Shown: positions 56,673-64,000 of the stretch, piece by piece
Layout: every line of letters starts with the position of its first letter
Numbering within the stretch: the first letter of the stretch is position 1
Assembly (NCBI GenBank): GCA_964277385.1
Contig: OZ195520.1
Location: 1 to 64,000, forward strand
Source of the DNA: WRAU01 sp964277385
GTDB taxonomy: Bacteria > Pseudomonadota > Alphaproteobacteria > WRAU01 > Hepatincolaceae
Length of the DNA: 64,000 nucleotides
Direction of reading: 5' to 3'
Position numbers and translations under genes: made by a program
Notes under the pieces: model-generated
Told to the model about the DNA's origin: nothing
Databases searched by the model: none
What the model saw: only the letters and a program-made list of their open reading frames with translations

Positions 56673-58097
56673 ATGCAATCAACAATTTATAAATTTATAG
56701 CGATATTTATATTGCTATTTGTAGCTTCTTGTTCTTCTCATAAAGGAATTATAGATGGCAATATAAAACAATTACAACAAAATTCAGTGGATTCTAAATT
56801 ATTAGAAAAGCTAGAAGTTAAAGAATCTTCGAAAGAATATTTGCTTTTTAATCAAGAGCTATCAAGAATACATTTTATTTCTAATAATTCAGATAAATCG
56901 TTGATTTACTCTAAAAAAGCAACTGATTATTATAATCACTTAGATGATCAAGCTACTATTAATGTAGGTGGTTTAACTAGTGGGTTTATATCTTCAACTG
57001 TTGGATCTGATAATAATTTGAAATATACAGGATCTGACTATGAAAGATCTTTTGATTATTTTTATAGTGCTATTTCTTATTTAAGAAAAAACGATATAGA
57101 GAAAGCAATGATTGATATAAGGGCTTCAGCTGATATTCAAAAATTATCTACAGCTAAAAGAGAAGAAAAAATAATAAAAGCTCAAAAAGAAATTAATAGT
57201 AGAAAAGATTATTCATTAGCTGGTGATGCAAAATCTATTATATCGGAGAATAATAAAATATTAGAAAACACACAAAAATCTTTCTTAAATGCCTATATTT
57301 ATTATATTTCTGGTAATATTAGAGAGCTTTATGGAGATTCTAATGGTGCAATGGTAGATTACAAAATAGCCCTATCTATAAACCCAAATAATTCCTATAT
57401 ACAAAAAGATGCCATGAGATTAAGTAGGTATATAGATTCTTCTTATTATCAAGATTTACAAAAAATATATAAAGATGAAGATAATTACAATTACAAACAA
57501 CAAGCAACCGTTATTGTTGTATATGAGCAAGGGTTTGTTCCAAAAAAAGAAGAAATTAAAGCAAGCATATTAGGTCCAGATGGATCTTTTTATACGATAT
57601 CATTGCCTTCTTATCCTAATAGTAAAGTTATACCTTCTTTAGTATCTGTAGACTTATTTTCTAATGGAAAAATTAAAACTAAAAAATTAGAAGTTATTAG
57701 TAATACTTATGATATGGCTCGTAATGATTTAGCAGAAGATTATCCTATGATTTTAGCAAGACAAGCAACAAGAGTAATTTCTAAAAGCATAATGCAAAAT
57801 GCGGGAGAAAAAAATAAAGATTCTGGTTTAGGCTTATTACTTTACGGAGCGGGTGCTGTTACATCAATTCTTGAAAGTGCTGATACCCGTTCATTTAGAA
57901 CTCTTCCTCATTTTGTAGAGGTTGCTAAAATAAGTTCAAATACTAACATAGATAAAGTTAAAGTATCTATTAATTTTGGTAAATCTGTAGAATTTGATGA
58001 TTTAAAAGTAAATCAAGGAGAAACAGTGATCCTTTACATTATAGATACTAATAATTATATTTATAAGAGTATAGTATATCAGTCAAAAAAACTTTAA
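56673..58097 (+). CDS. COG3014-like lipoprotein with TPR-type repeats
   Basis: The 474-residue product has a lipoprotein signal with lipobox ending at Cys20 (LFVASC). Residues 50-245 look like helical TPR-type repeats (SLIYSKKATDYYNHL, FYSAISYLRKNDIEKAMIDI, LYGDSNGAMVDYKIALSINPNNSYI), and the C-terminal half is beta-rich with VIVVYEQGFVPKKEEIKAS and HFVEVAKIS. This layout matches the uncharacterised COG3014 lipoproteins, which in other proteobacteria neighbour LPP20-like and LpoB-like genes, as here. Role unknown; envelope assembly is an inference from context. Confidence 0.7.
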   Translation: MQSTIYKFIAIFILLFVASCSSHKGIIDGNIKQLQQNSVDSKLLEKLEVKESSKEYLLFNQELSRIHFISNNSDKSLIYSKKATDYYNHLDDQATINVGGLTSGFISSTVGSDNNLKYTGSDYERSFDYFYSAISYLRKNDIEKAMIDIRASADIQKLSTAKREEKIIKAQKEINSRKDYSLAGDAKSIISENNKILENTQKSFLNAYIYYISGNIRELYGDSNGAMVDYKIALSINPNNSYIQKDAMRLSRYIDSSYYQDLQKIYKDEDNYNYKQQATVIVVYEQGFVPKKEEIKASILGPDGSFYTISLPSYPNSKVIPSLVSVDLFSNGKIKTKKLEVISNTYDMARNDLAEDYPMILARQATRVISKSIMQNAGEKNKDSGLGLLLYGAGAVTSILESADTRSFRTLPHFVEVAKISSNTNIDKVKVSINFGKSVEFDDLKVNQGETVILYIIDTNNYIYKSIVYQSKKL

Positions 58098-58121
58098 CTT
58101 AATATTTTATAGGAGATACAT

Positions 58122-58691
58122 ATGAAAAAATATTTAGGTATAGCTTTATTGTTATTTTTAACTGCCTGTGGAGGCACGAAGTATCAATCAGCTTCAGAAA
58201 ATAAAAGTAGCAGTACTTTTTCGGTACAAGATCAAAAAATGTTAGTTAGCACATTATCAGATAAATTAGTAAATGATAGAGTTTTTAAGGAAGATTTAAA
58301 CGATGAAAGACCTACTTTATTAATAGATATTGTAAAAAATAAAACATCAGAACATATAGATACTGAAAGCATGACAGATACATTAAAATCTTCTGTTGTA
58401 AGAAGCAGAATGTTTTCTATTATAAATAGAGATAAACTGAATCTATTAGCAAAAGAAGCTTTAATTTCTGAAAGTGGATTAGCAGATTCTCAAAAAGCAA
58501 CTAAATTGGGTAAGCTGTGGGGTGCTAAATATGTAATGTATGGTAATTTTAGCTCAATTGTCAATTATGTAGGTAAAGAAAAACAAACTTACTACAAATT
58601 TACTTTAATAGTGCAGAATATTGAAACAGGCGAAGAAGTTTGGATAGATGAAGCTGAAATAAATAAAGTTTCTAAAAAAGGGCTATTCTAA
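58122..58691 (+). CDS. LpoB-like penicillin-binding protein activator
   Basis: The 189-residue product is a lipoprotein (lipobox ending Cys16, LFLTAC). The mature part has the LpoB/COG3417 pattern: VQDQKMLVSTLSDKLV, then RPTLLIDIVKNKTSEHIDTESMTD, FSIINRDKLNLL, LGKLWGAKYVMYGNFSSIV and the last strand NIETGEEVWIDEAEI. LpoB in E. coli activates PBP1B from the outer membrane. Whether this protein has the same partner is unproven. It lies 24 bases after the COG3014-like gene and has a ribosome site (aggagat). Confidence 0.8.
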   Translation: MKKYLGIALLLFLTACGGTKYQSASENKSSSTFSVQDQKMLVSTLSDKLVNDRVFKEDLNDERPTLLIDIVKNKTSEHIDTESMTDTLKSSVVRSRMFSIINRDKLNLLAKEALISESGLADSQKATKLGKLWGAKYVMYGNFSSIVNYVGKEKQTYYKFTLIVQNIETGEEVWIDEAEINKVSKKGLF

Positions 58692-58711
58692 AATTTTTAT
58701 AGGATATAACA

Positions 58712-59827
58712 ATGAAATATTTACTAAAAACTATCTTTATTTTTATATTTTTGTTATATCCTTCTTTGGTTATAACTGCTCCTAAAAATATTATTTTTGA
58801 AGCAAACGGAATTGGTGAGAGCGAATCTATAGCCATCAATAATGCTTTAGATCTATTATCTCAACAAATTTACGTTTCTGTAGAAAGTGCTATTAAATCA
58901 AGAGAAAAATTAATTAATAATTCTTATTCTTCAGAAGTAGAAAATAATAGTGTTTTATTATCTCGTGGTTATTTTCATAATATACAAATTTATAATAAAA
59001 AAACTTCTAAAAAGAAAGGAGTCGAGCTTACCGTAGGATTAAGTTCAGATTCAATAACTTCAAGTATTGATTATCTGTTTCTTCAAATAGAATCTGATGA
59101 TATACATAGTTTATCTAAAAGTAAACTTAGAGAACGTCTTTATATGGCAAATTTTTTATTCTCATTAATATCTTATGCTAAGGCTAATAATATTGTATAT
59201 CATAAAAATTCAATCAATTTAGATGATTATATATCAAACTCAAATAAAATTCTGAATTCTGATTCTTCTATTAAATTTATAGTTTTTCCAAAAGATATAG
59301 ATATTAGCATAAAAATAGAAAATACATTATATAAACCTTATAAAAATATATATCTAGGAAAAGGTAAATATGTTTATAAAGTTGATGCAAATGGTTATAA
59401 CACAATACAAAATACTATAGAGGTTACTAAAGGCGATAATTTAGAAATAGAATTATTTTTACAAAAAAAGTTAAAAAATAAAATTCCTGTAAGAATCAAA
59501 ATAATTAATGAAACAGATATAGATACAAAGATTCTAATAAAAAATTATAGTAATCTAATTTCTAAGAATCAAATGTTGGAATCATCAAATTCTAACAATT
59601 TTATAGAATTCCATTTTACAGAAAATAAATCACAATCAGTAATAGCAGGTTACAATAATAGTAGTGTTAGTGTTTTTATTAAATCATATATTAATAAAGT
59701 TGAAAAAAATGAATTATTATCTATAAATAATTTGTCAAAAAACAACATAAATAGTCTTTCTCAAAATAAAATTATCAATCAAATTAACGAAAAATCACAA
59801 ATATTTTTTGCAAAATTGTTTGATTAA
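58712..59827 (+). CDS. LPP20-domain protein with PEGA-like C-terminal part
   Basis: The 371-residue product has a cleavable signal peptide (residues 1-23, ending near VITAPK) without lipobox. Residues 30-120 show an LPP20-type pattern (EANGIGESESIAINNALDLLSQQIYVSVES). Around 195-250 there is a PEGA-like segment (YKNIYLGKGKYVYKVDANGY), a small beta domain found in surface proteins. The remainder is Asn/Lys/Ser-rich. It is the last of the four envelope genes, 20 bases after the LpoB-like gene, and its domain types match the first gene. Function unknown. Confidence 0.65.
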   Translation: MKYLLKTIFIFIFLLYPSLVITAPKNIIFEANGIGESESIAINNALDLLSQQIYVSVESAIKSREKLINNSYSSEVENNSVLLSRGYFHNIQIYNKKTSKKKGVELTVGLSSDSITSSIDYLFLQIESDDIHSLSKSKLRERLYMANFLFSLISYAKANNIVYHKNSINLDDYISNSNKILNSDSSIKFIVFPKDIDISIKIENTLYKPYKNIYLGKGKYVYKVDANGYNTIQNTIEVTKGDNLEIELFLQKKLKNKIPVRIKIINETDIDTKILIKNYSNLISKNQMLESSNSNNFIEFHFTENKSQSVIAGYNNSSVSVFIKSYINKVEKNELLSINNLSKNNINSLSQNKIINQINEKSQIFFAKLFD

Positions 59828-59924
59828 TTATTTTACAATACAAAGATTTCTACTTTATTATTTTAGTTCAAGTAAATTAGATATATAATTAGCAAATTAT
59901 TAAAATTTATTACAGGAGCTATTA

Positions 59925-60386
59925 ATGACAGAAAAAATTTATATATCTTGGGAAGAATTTTATTCAGATTCTAAATATCTATGCAAAGAAATTCAATCTA
60001 TGAATATGAATATAAAAGGAATTGTTTGCATAACAAGAGGAGGCTTAGTTCCAACTGCTATAATTAGCTCAGAATTAAATATTAGAAAAATAGAAACTTA
60101 TGGTATAAAAACCTATTCTGATTCTTATCAAAAAGAAGATAAAAAGGAGATTCTATCAATGCCTATAGAGGCCCTTAGAGATCAAGGAAAAGATTGGATT
60201 ATATTAGATGAGTTAGTTGATACTGGCAATACTGCAGACTATATGTTAAAACAACTTCCCCTAGCAAAATTATTTGCTGTATATACAAAAATACCTAATC
60301 AAAAAAGCATTACAAAATATATCAAAGAATTTAATAAAAACACATGGTTATATTTCCCTTGGGAGAAAGATCAAAATGAGGTATAG
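59925..60386 (+). CDS. gpt: Xanthine/guanine phosphoribosyltransferase
   Basis: Gpt salvages guanine, xanthine and hypoxanthine by joining them to PRPP. The 153-residue protein matches E. coli Gpt in length and motifs: YISWEEFYSDSKYL at the start, the VCITRGGLVPTAIISSELNIR segment and the PRPP-binding loop WIILDELVDTGNTADYM near residue 90, ending with the TWLYFPWEKD segment (E. coli TWIEQPWDM). A ribosome site (caggagc) precedes the ATG. Purine salvage fits a host-associated life. Its end overlaps the next small gene by 11 bases. Confidence 0.92.
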   Translation: MTEKIYISWEEFYSDSKYLCKEIQSMNMNIKGIVCITRGGLVPTAIISSELNIRKIETYGIKTYSDSYQKEDKKEILSMPIEALRDQGKDWIILDELVDTGNTADYMLKQLPLAKLFAVYTKIPNQKSITKYIKEFNKNTWLYFPWEKDQNEV

Positions 60387-60756
60387 CTCTTTATTACGTT
60401 CAGCAAAAGTAACTATAATTATAATTTTGATATTAATATCAGGTTTTATTATCTATCTTTCTAAAGGGGAAAAAATGGATGAGAAGCTTGCAGTGGCGGT
60501 TTGTGCAAAATTAATTCATGAGTATTTAGAGAATGACTTTAAAATTATAAAATCAAACTTTGCTTATTCATATAGATTAAATTTATCAAAAATAGATCTT
60601 ACTATAGAATACAAAAACATGAGTCAATACACTTCTAATTGTACTTATAAAAAAAGATTTTCTAATTCAACAATATTCCTAAAAAAAGCAATTTTAATAG
60701 ATAGAAATGGTAAAATAACTGTATTTGATGATGTAAAAATGAATTATAATCCATAG
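60376..60756 (+). CDS. Small single-pass membrane protein, unknown
   Basis: From ATG 60376 the product is 126 residues with one N-terminal membrane segment (residues 11-28, VTIIIILILISGFIIYL) and a periplasm-like remainder with Cys residues (AVAVCAKL, SNCTYKK) that could form a disulphide. The frame opens further upstream, but that part lies inside gpt and is not expected to be translated. It overlaps the gpt stop by 11 bases, so translational coupling is likely. I recognise no family. It is the last gene before the giant channel protein, and whether the two are linked is open. Confidence 0.6.
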   Translation: MRYSSLLRSAKVTIIIILILISGFIIYLSKGEKMDEKLAVAVCAKLIHEYLENDFKIIKSNFAYSYRLNLSKIDLTIEYKNMSQYTSNCTYKKRFSNSTIFLKKAILIDRNGKITVFDDVKMNYNP

Positions 60757-60792
60757 ATATTTACCATATGGTATGTATGGTTAATTAAAATG

Positions 60793-60821
60793 TTGAAATA
60801 TATTGCAGATTATACTATCAT
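60793..60821 (+). promoter_or_regulatory. Predicted promoter of the giant MotA/TolQ/ExbB-like gene
   Basis: TTGAAA (60793-60798) and TATCAT (60816-60821) with a 17-base spacer end 75 bases before the start codon. A 7-bp hairpin (GTAGAAT/ATTCTAC, 60832-60838 with 60848-60854) lies in the leader. Confidence 0.4.
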
Positions 60822-60895
60822 AGAAATAGTAGTAGAATGTTAGAAGTATTCTACCAAGCGGTGCTTAATTTGAATGTTAGAACGATGAGATTAGT

Positions 60896-63800
60896 ATGTC
60901 TTTAAAAATTAATTTTTTTCCACTACACTTTATTATTAGTATATTAGTACTGATTACTACTGTTATAGTATTTAGTGATACTGTATACCTTTATATGAGT
61001 TCCAATATATATATTAACGGTTTAATCGTATCTTTGTTTATATTTTGTATGATATGGATATTAGGTGTGCTATCTTACTATAGTCGTAGTGCTAAAGTTA
61101 TTAATAAGTTGTTTTCTGGTTCTGTTGTAGGGGATGGGGGAAAAGGATCTTCAATGTATGTTCCCTCTTCTATTGCGGGAACTATAATAGATAATCCTGT
61201 TGCATCAAAAGTTTTATCTTCTTTTTCAAAAAGTGGAAAGATCGAAGTTAATTATAGTGACGCACTAACTATAGTAGAATCAGCAGCTGATAATGGTGAT
61301 AGGGTATTAGGGCCTAGTAAATTCCTAGCAAGTTTGTTCACGATGTTAGGTCTTTTTGGTACTTTCGTTGGTCTTCTTGAGACTATTGACGGTGTTGGGT
61401 TAGCTTTGAATAGTCTTTCTGACTCTGATAATGTTGATATATTTGCTCTTGTTGGTCTTTTAGCACAGCCGCTTAATGGTATGTCTGTTGCCTTCAGTAC
61501 CTCTCTTTTTGGTCTTGTTTCTGCTTTATTTGCTAACTATGGTAACTATGTTGCCTCTCAGCAGTTAGCAGTTTTCATAAATAAGTTGAAAAATTTTCTT
61601 ACAGCAGCTACAGGGGTATCATCTATTGATCCTACAGAAATAAAAGCAGAAGATATTCTTTTAGCGTTAGAAGATTCTTTTAATAAATTAAGTGTTACTT
61701 TTGCTGAGAAATTGGATGCTGTATCCGAAGGTTTGTTCGTGATGTCTAAAGTTATTGCTAGAGGTCAAGATAGACAAGAAAAATTGTCAAAAGCCATGCT
61801 TATTAATCTTGTCAAATTAGATAAGTTAAATATTTTAGAAGAATTAGCTGAGGATATAAGTGAAATAATAGAGGAAAATAGAATAGAATTTTTTAAATAT
61901 CTTGATGGGAATGTGATTAATCGTTTAGATTCTATATCAAATTCTTTAGAAGTATCTAATAGAATTTCTACAGACAAAATTTCTATATTAGAAAAAACCG
62001 GTATTATTGCAGAAGATTTAGCTAGAATGACAGAAAGTTTAGTTAATCTTACTGAAAATACTAACTCAATTATTATTAGTAAATCTGATATTATTGATGC
62101 TTCATTGAAAAGTAATGGGGATTTATTGGAGCAAATAGTTGATTCAACAGAAGATGCTTTGCCTATTTTAGAATCTATAGATGGTAAAACAACAGGTATT
62201 GATTATAGGTCTTCTTTTGATGATGTTATTGCTACAATAGAAGAAAGTAATGAATTAGCTAAAGAGCTTAACTCGTTATCAGATGAATCTAACAATTTGT
62301 CAGATACTCTAATTAATAGAGTTGCAACAGAAGATACTTTAAATGCTACTGTTAGTGCAGTAGATAATGTAAACTCATCTGTTGATGATGCAATTTCTGA
62401 ATTAGAAAATCATAGAAATATTTTAAATAATACTCTTGATGCGATGAATGATATTGGAGATGAAGTAAATGGTAATCTTTCTAAAATAATAGATCTTAAT
62501 GACGGTATTTTAGCAGAAGTTACAGAAGCGAATCCTATTTATAGAGATATGTTAGAAGAGTCCATTAAGTCTAATGAATTATCAAATGATAGCATAAATA
62601 TAGCTAACGATTCTTTAGATGAGTTAGTGAAATCTAATGAATTATCAAATGATCGTATAAATATAGCTAACGATTATTTAAGTGAATTGGTAAAATCTAA
62701 TGAATTATCAAATGATCGTATAAGTATAGCTAGAGATTCTTTAGATGAATTAGTAAAATCTAATGAATTATCAAATGATCGTATAAATATAGCTAGAGAT
62801 TCTTTAGATGTTATTATTTCTTCAGATGAAACTTTATCTTCTATGCGTATCACTGCTGAAAACTCTGATAATTCCTTAGTTGATATTAATAACAATTTAT
62901 CTTCAGCTGTTATTTTATACGAAGAAAGTTTAACAAAATTAACAAATATTGATGAAATTCTCTCTGAGCAATTACCTTTACTTTATAATTTAGAACAATA
63001 TGCTGATGCAATTTTAAATAATGAAGAACAATCTGTTTCTTTGCTAGACAATCTTAATACACAATTGGAGAGAATGACTTCAGGTTTTTCAATGTTTTTA
63101 CCAGTAATGACAGAAGTTATGGGTGTTGTTAGAGATGAAATGGATTCTTTGAATAATACAGTTGACCTATTAGGTAATAATATTGAAATATTAGGTAATA
63201 ATATTTCTAATATGTCTCAAGATTTAATGTATAATGCTGAGGCTATTGCAAGATTTGGAGAAATAGTTTCTGTATTAGATATTAGGATGGAGAATTTAGA
63301 TTACTCTTCAACAGCTTTAAATGAATCTTTACAACAACTGTTACCAAGATTGTATGAAAGTATAGAGATTTCAGCTAATAATTCTGAATATCTTTCTCAA
63401 CTAATTGGAACTTTAGGTTATGTAGTTCAGACAGCAGAAGGTATAGGTCAATTTTTATCTGATTTTGCTAATACGATTCTTCAAGAAAATGCACATATTT
63501 CAGATCGAGTTGCTACAGTTTCTGAAGTAATGATGGATTCTACCGATAGAATAACTCAATCTTTAGACCAAACTTTTTATTCCTTAGCTGAAGTATCAAG
63601 TAAAATATCTGAGTCTGCAAACCAATCTATGGAAATTGCTAATAATAATGCTATGGCAGCGGATGCTATGATGTCTGTTGTGTCTGAATTTTCTCAATTA
63701 AGAGATTTATATTCAGATCAAATGACAGAGATATCTAATTTACTTTCTGATACAATTTCTTCTGTTATGCAAGCAACGGATTATGTTTCTTCTAATCTTG

Positions 63801-64000
63801 TAGATATTAATTCGTTAGTTACACAGGTTGAAAGTTATTCTTACGATGTTATGAATACTCAAGAAAGTATAAGAGAAGCTGTGCAAAACATGTTAAGTAT
63901 TCAGGAATATACATCTAATTCGCAAGATAATTTTTTAAATTCTTTAAATAGCACTGTTGACTATACTGCTTCTATGTTTGCTGATGGTATGAATTCTGTA
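60896..64000 (+). CDS. Giant MotA/TolQ/ExbB-family protein, ZorA-like (3' end outside window)
   Basis: An open frame of 1035 codons without a stop runs to the window edge. Residues 1-220 form a proton-channel-like core: hydrophobic segments near 10-28, 40-60, 142-165 (FTMLGLFGTFVGLLETI) and 197-218 (VAFSTSLFGLVSALF). The last two are the MotA/TolQ/ExbB signature, and the four-helix layout with an insert between helices 2 and 3 resembles ZorA. Beyond residue 225 more than 800 residues are Ser/Asn/Glu/Asp/Leu-rich with regular hydrophobic spacing, predicted helical or coiled coil, including four tandem 21-residue repeats at 558-641. In the family, such subunits form pentamers with a two-chain MotB/ExbD-type partner. 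Start ATG 60896 is preceded by gagat. The partner and function are not visible here. Confidence 0.85.
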   Translation, partial: MSLKINFFPLHFIISILVLITTVIVFSDTVYLYMSSNIYINGLIVSLFIFCMIWILGVLSYYSRSAKVINKLFSGSVVGDGGKGSSMYVPSSIAGTIIDNPVASKVLSSFSKSGKIEVNYSDALTIVESAADNGDRVLGPSKFLASLFTMLGLFGTFVGLLETIDGVGLALNSLSDSDNVDIFALVGLLAQPLNGMSVAFSTSLFGLVSALFANYGNYVASQQLAVFINKLKNFLTAATGVSSIDPTEIKAEDILLALEDSFNKLSVTFAEKLDAVSEGLFVMSKVIARGQDRQEKLSKAMLINLVKLDKLNILEELAEDISEIIEENRIEFFKYLDGNVINRLDSISNSLEVSNRISTDKISILEKTGIIAEDLARMTESLVNLTENTNSIIISKSDIIDASLKSNGDLLEQIVDSTEDALPILESIDGKTTGIDYRSSFDDVIATIEESNELAKELNSLSDESNNLSDTLINRVATEDTLNATVSAVDNVNSSVDDAISELENHRNILNNTLDAMNDIGDEVNGNLSKIIDLNDGILAEVTEANPIYRDMLEESIKSNELSNDSINIANDSLDELVKSNELSNDRINIANDYLSELVKSNELSNDRISIARDSLDELVKSNELSNDRINIARDSLDVIISSDETLSSMRITAENSDNSLVDINNNLSSAVILYEESLTKLTNIDEILSEQLPLLYNLEQYADAILNNEEQSVSLLDNLNTQLERMTSGFSMFLPVMTEVMGVVRDEMDSLNNTVDLLGNNIEILGNNISNMSQDLMYNAEAIARFGEIVSVLDIRMENLDYSSTALNESLQQLLPRLYESIEISANNSEYLSQLIGTLGYVVQTAEGIGQFLSDFANTILQENAHISDRVATVSEVMMDSTDRITQSLDQTFYSLAEVSSKISESANQSMEIANNNAMAADAMMSVVSEFSQLRDLYSDQMTEISNLLSDTISSVMQATDYVSSNLVDINSLVTQVESYSYDVMNTQESIREAVQNMLSIQEYTSNSQDNFLNSLNSTVDYTASMFADGMNSV
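62567..62818 (+). repeat. 63-bp coding tandem repeat, four copies
   Basis: Four units of 63 bases (62567, 62630, 62693, 62756) encode KSNELSNDRINIARDSLDEL-like peptides of 21 residues, three heptads each, within the giant tail. The heptad-compatible length keeps a coiled-coil register when copies are added or lost. Confidence 0.92.

Noticed and set aside
60896..64000. Calling a complete Zorya defence system
   Set aside because: Only a ZorA-like protein is visible. ZorB, ZorC/D or ZorE genes would have to lie beyond the window, so the system name is not supported.

Overview
The window is about 64 kb of very AT-rich DNA (roughly 70% AT by eye) from an alphaproteobacterium, most likely a host-associated or reduced-genome lineage of the Rickettsiales/Holosporales type. 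Four things point there: the alphaproteobacterial gene order yebC-ruvCAB-ybgC-tolQRAB-pal-cpoB-tilS-ftsH-glmM, a DUF1013/TrcR-type cell-cycle regulator, a 16S rRNA gene not linked to 23S or tRNAs, and several decayed or catalytically degenerate genes. The lineage is an inference; placing the 16S gene in a tree would settle it. The organism keeps pgi and gapA, so part of central carbon metabolism is present.

Layout. 1-8041 holds the replication block dnaA (cut by the window edge), dnaN, recF, a MATE exporter and gyrB, followed by a small lipoprotein. 8961-18764 is on the minus strand: ftsK-lolA-lipocalin, truA, a BAX-inhibitor-like membrane protein, and pgi-mutL-LMW phosphatase homologue. 18870-31786 is mixed: xseA, sdhE-adh, an EamA transporter, pheST, an SRPBCC protein, trcR, and two MFS transporters around rpmE. 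31574-37577 has efp, a degenerate inositol-phosphatase homologue, gapA, zapA, a well-supported 6S RNA candidate, a folate cycloligase, a YmdB phosphoesterase and a cytochrome b561. 37622-51645 is the long yebC-ruv-tol-pal-tilS-ftsH-glmM run, interrupted by an unusual membrane protein with a 17-residue tandem repeat. 52060-53546 is the solitary 16S rRNA gene with its own promoter, processing stem and terminator. 53977-64000 is the accessory end: gltP, a decayed gltP copy, a duplicated promoter, four envelope proteins (LPP20-like, COG3014-like, LpoB-like, LPP20/PEGA-like), gpt, a small membrane protein, and finally an open reading frame of at least 1035 codons that runs off the window.

That last gene is the most interesting object. 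It encodes a MotA/TolQ/ExbB-family (ZorA-like) channel subunit with four predicted membrane segments near the N-terminus and a tail of more than 800 residues, including four 21-residue tandem repeats. It is distinct from the ordinary TolQ at 42052. The partner gene (ZorB/MotB/ExbD-like), if any, lies outside the window, so whether this is a Zorya-type defence motor or a new envelope machine cannot be decided here.

Other points worth checking are two probable pseudoenzymes (an LMW phosphatase homologue with its nucleophilic Cys replaced by Ser, and an IMPase homologue without its metal-binding Asp pair), a phosphoglucose isomerase with a charged C-terminal tail, direct repeats upstream of gapA, a possible attenuator before rpmE, and a small dispersed palindromic element.
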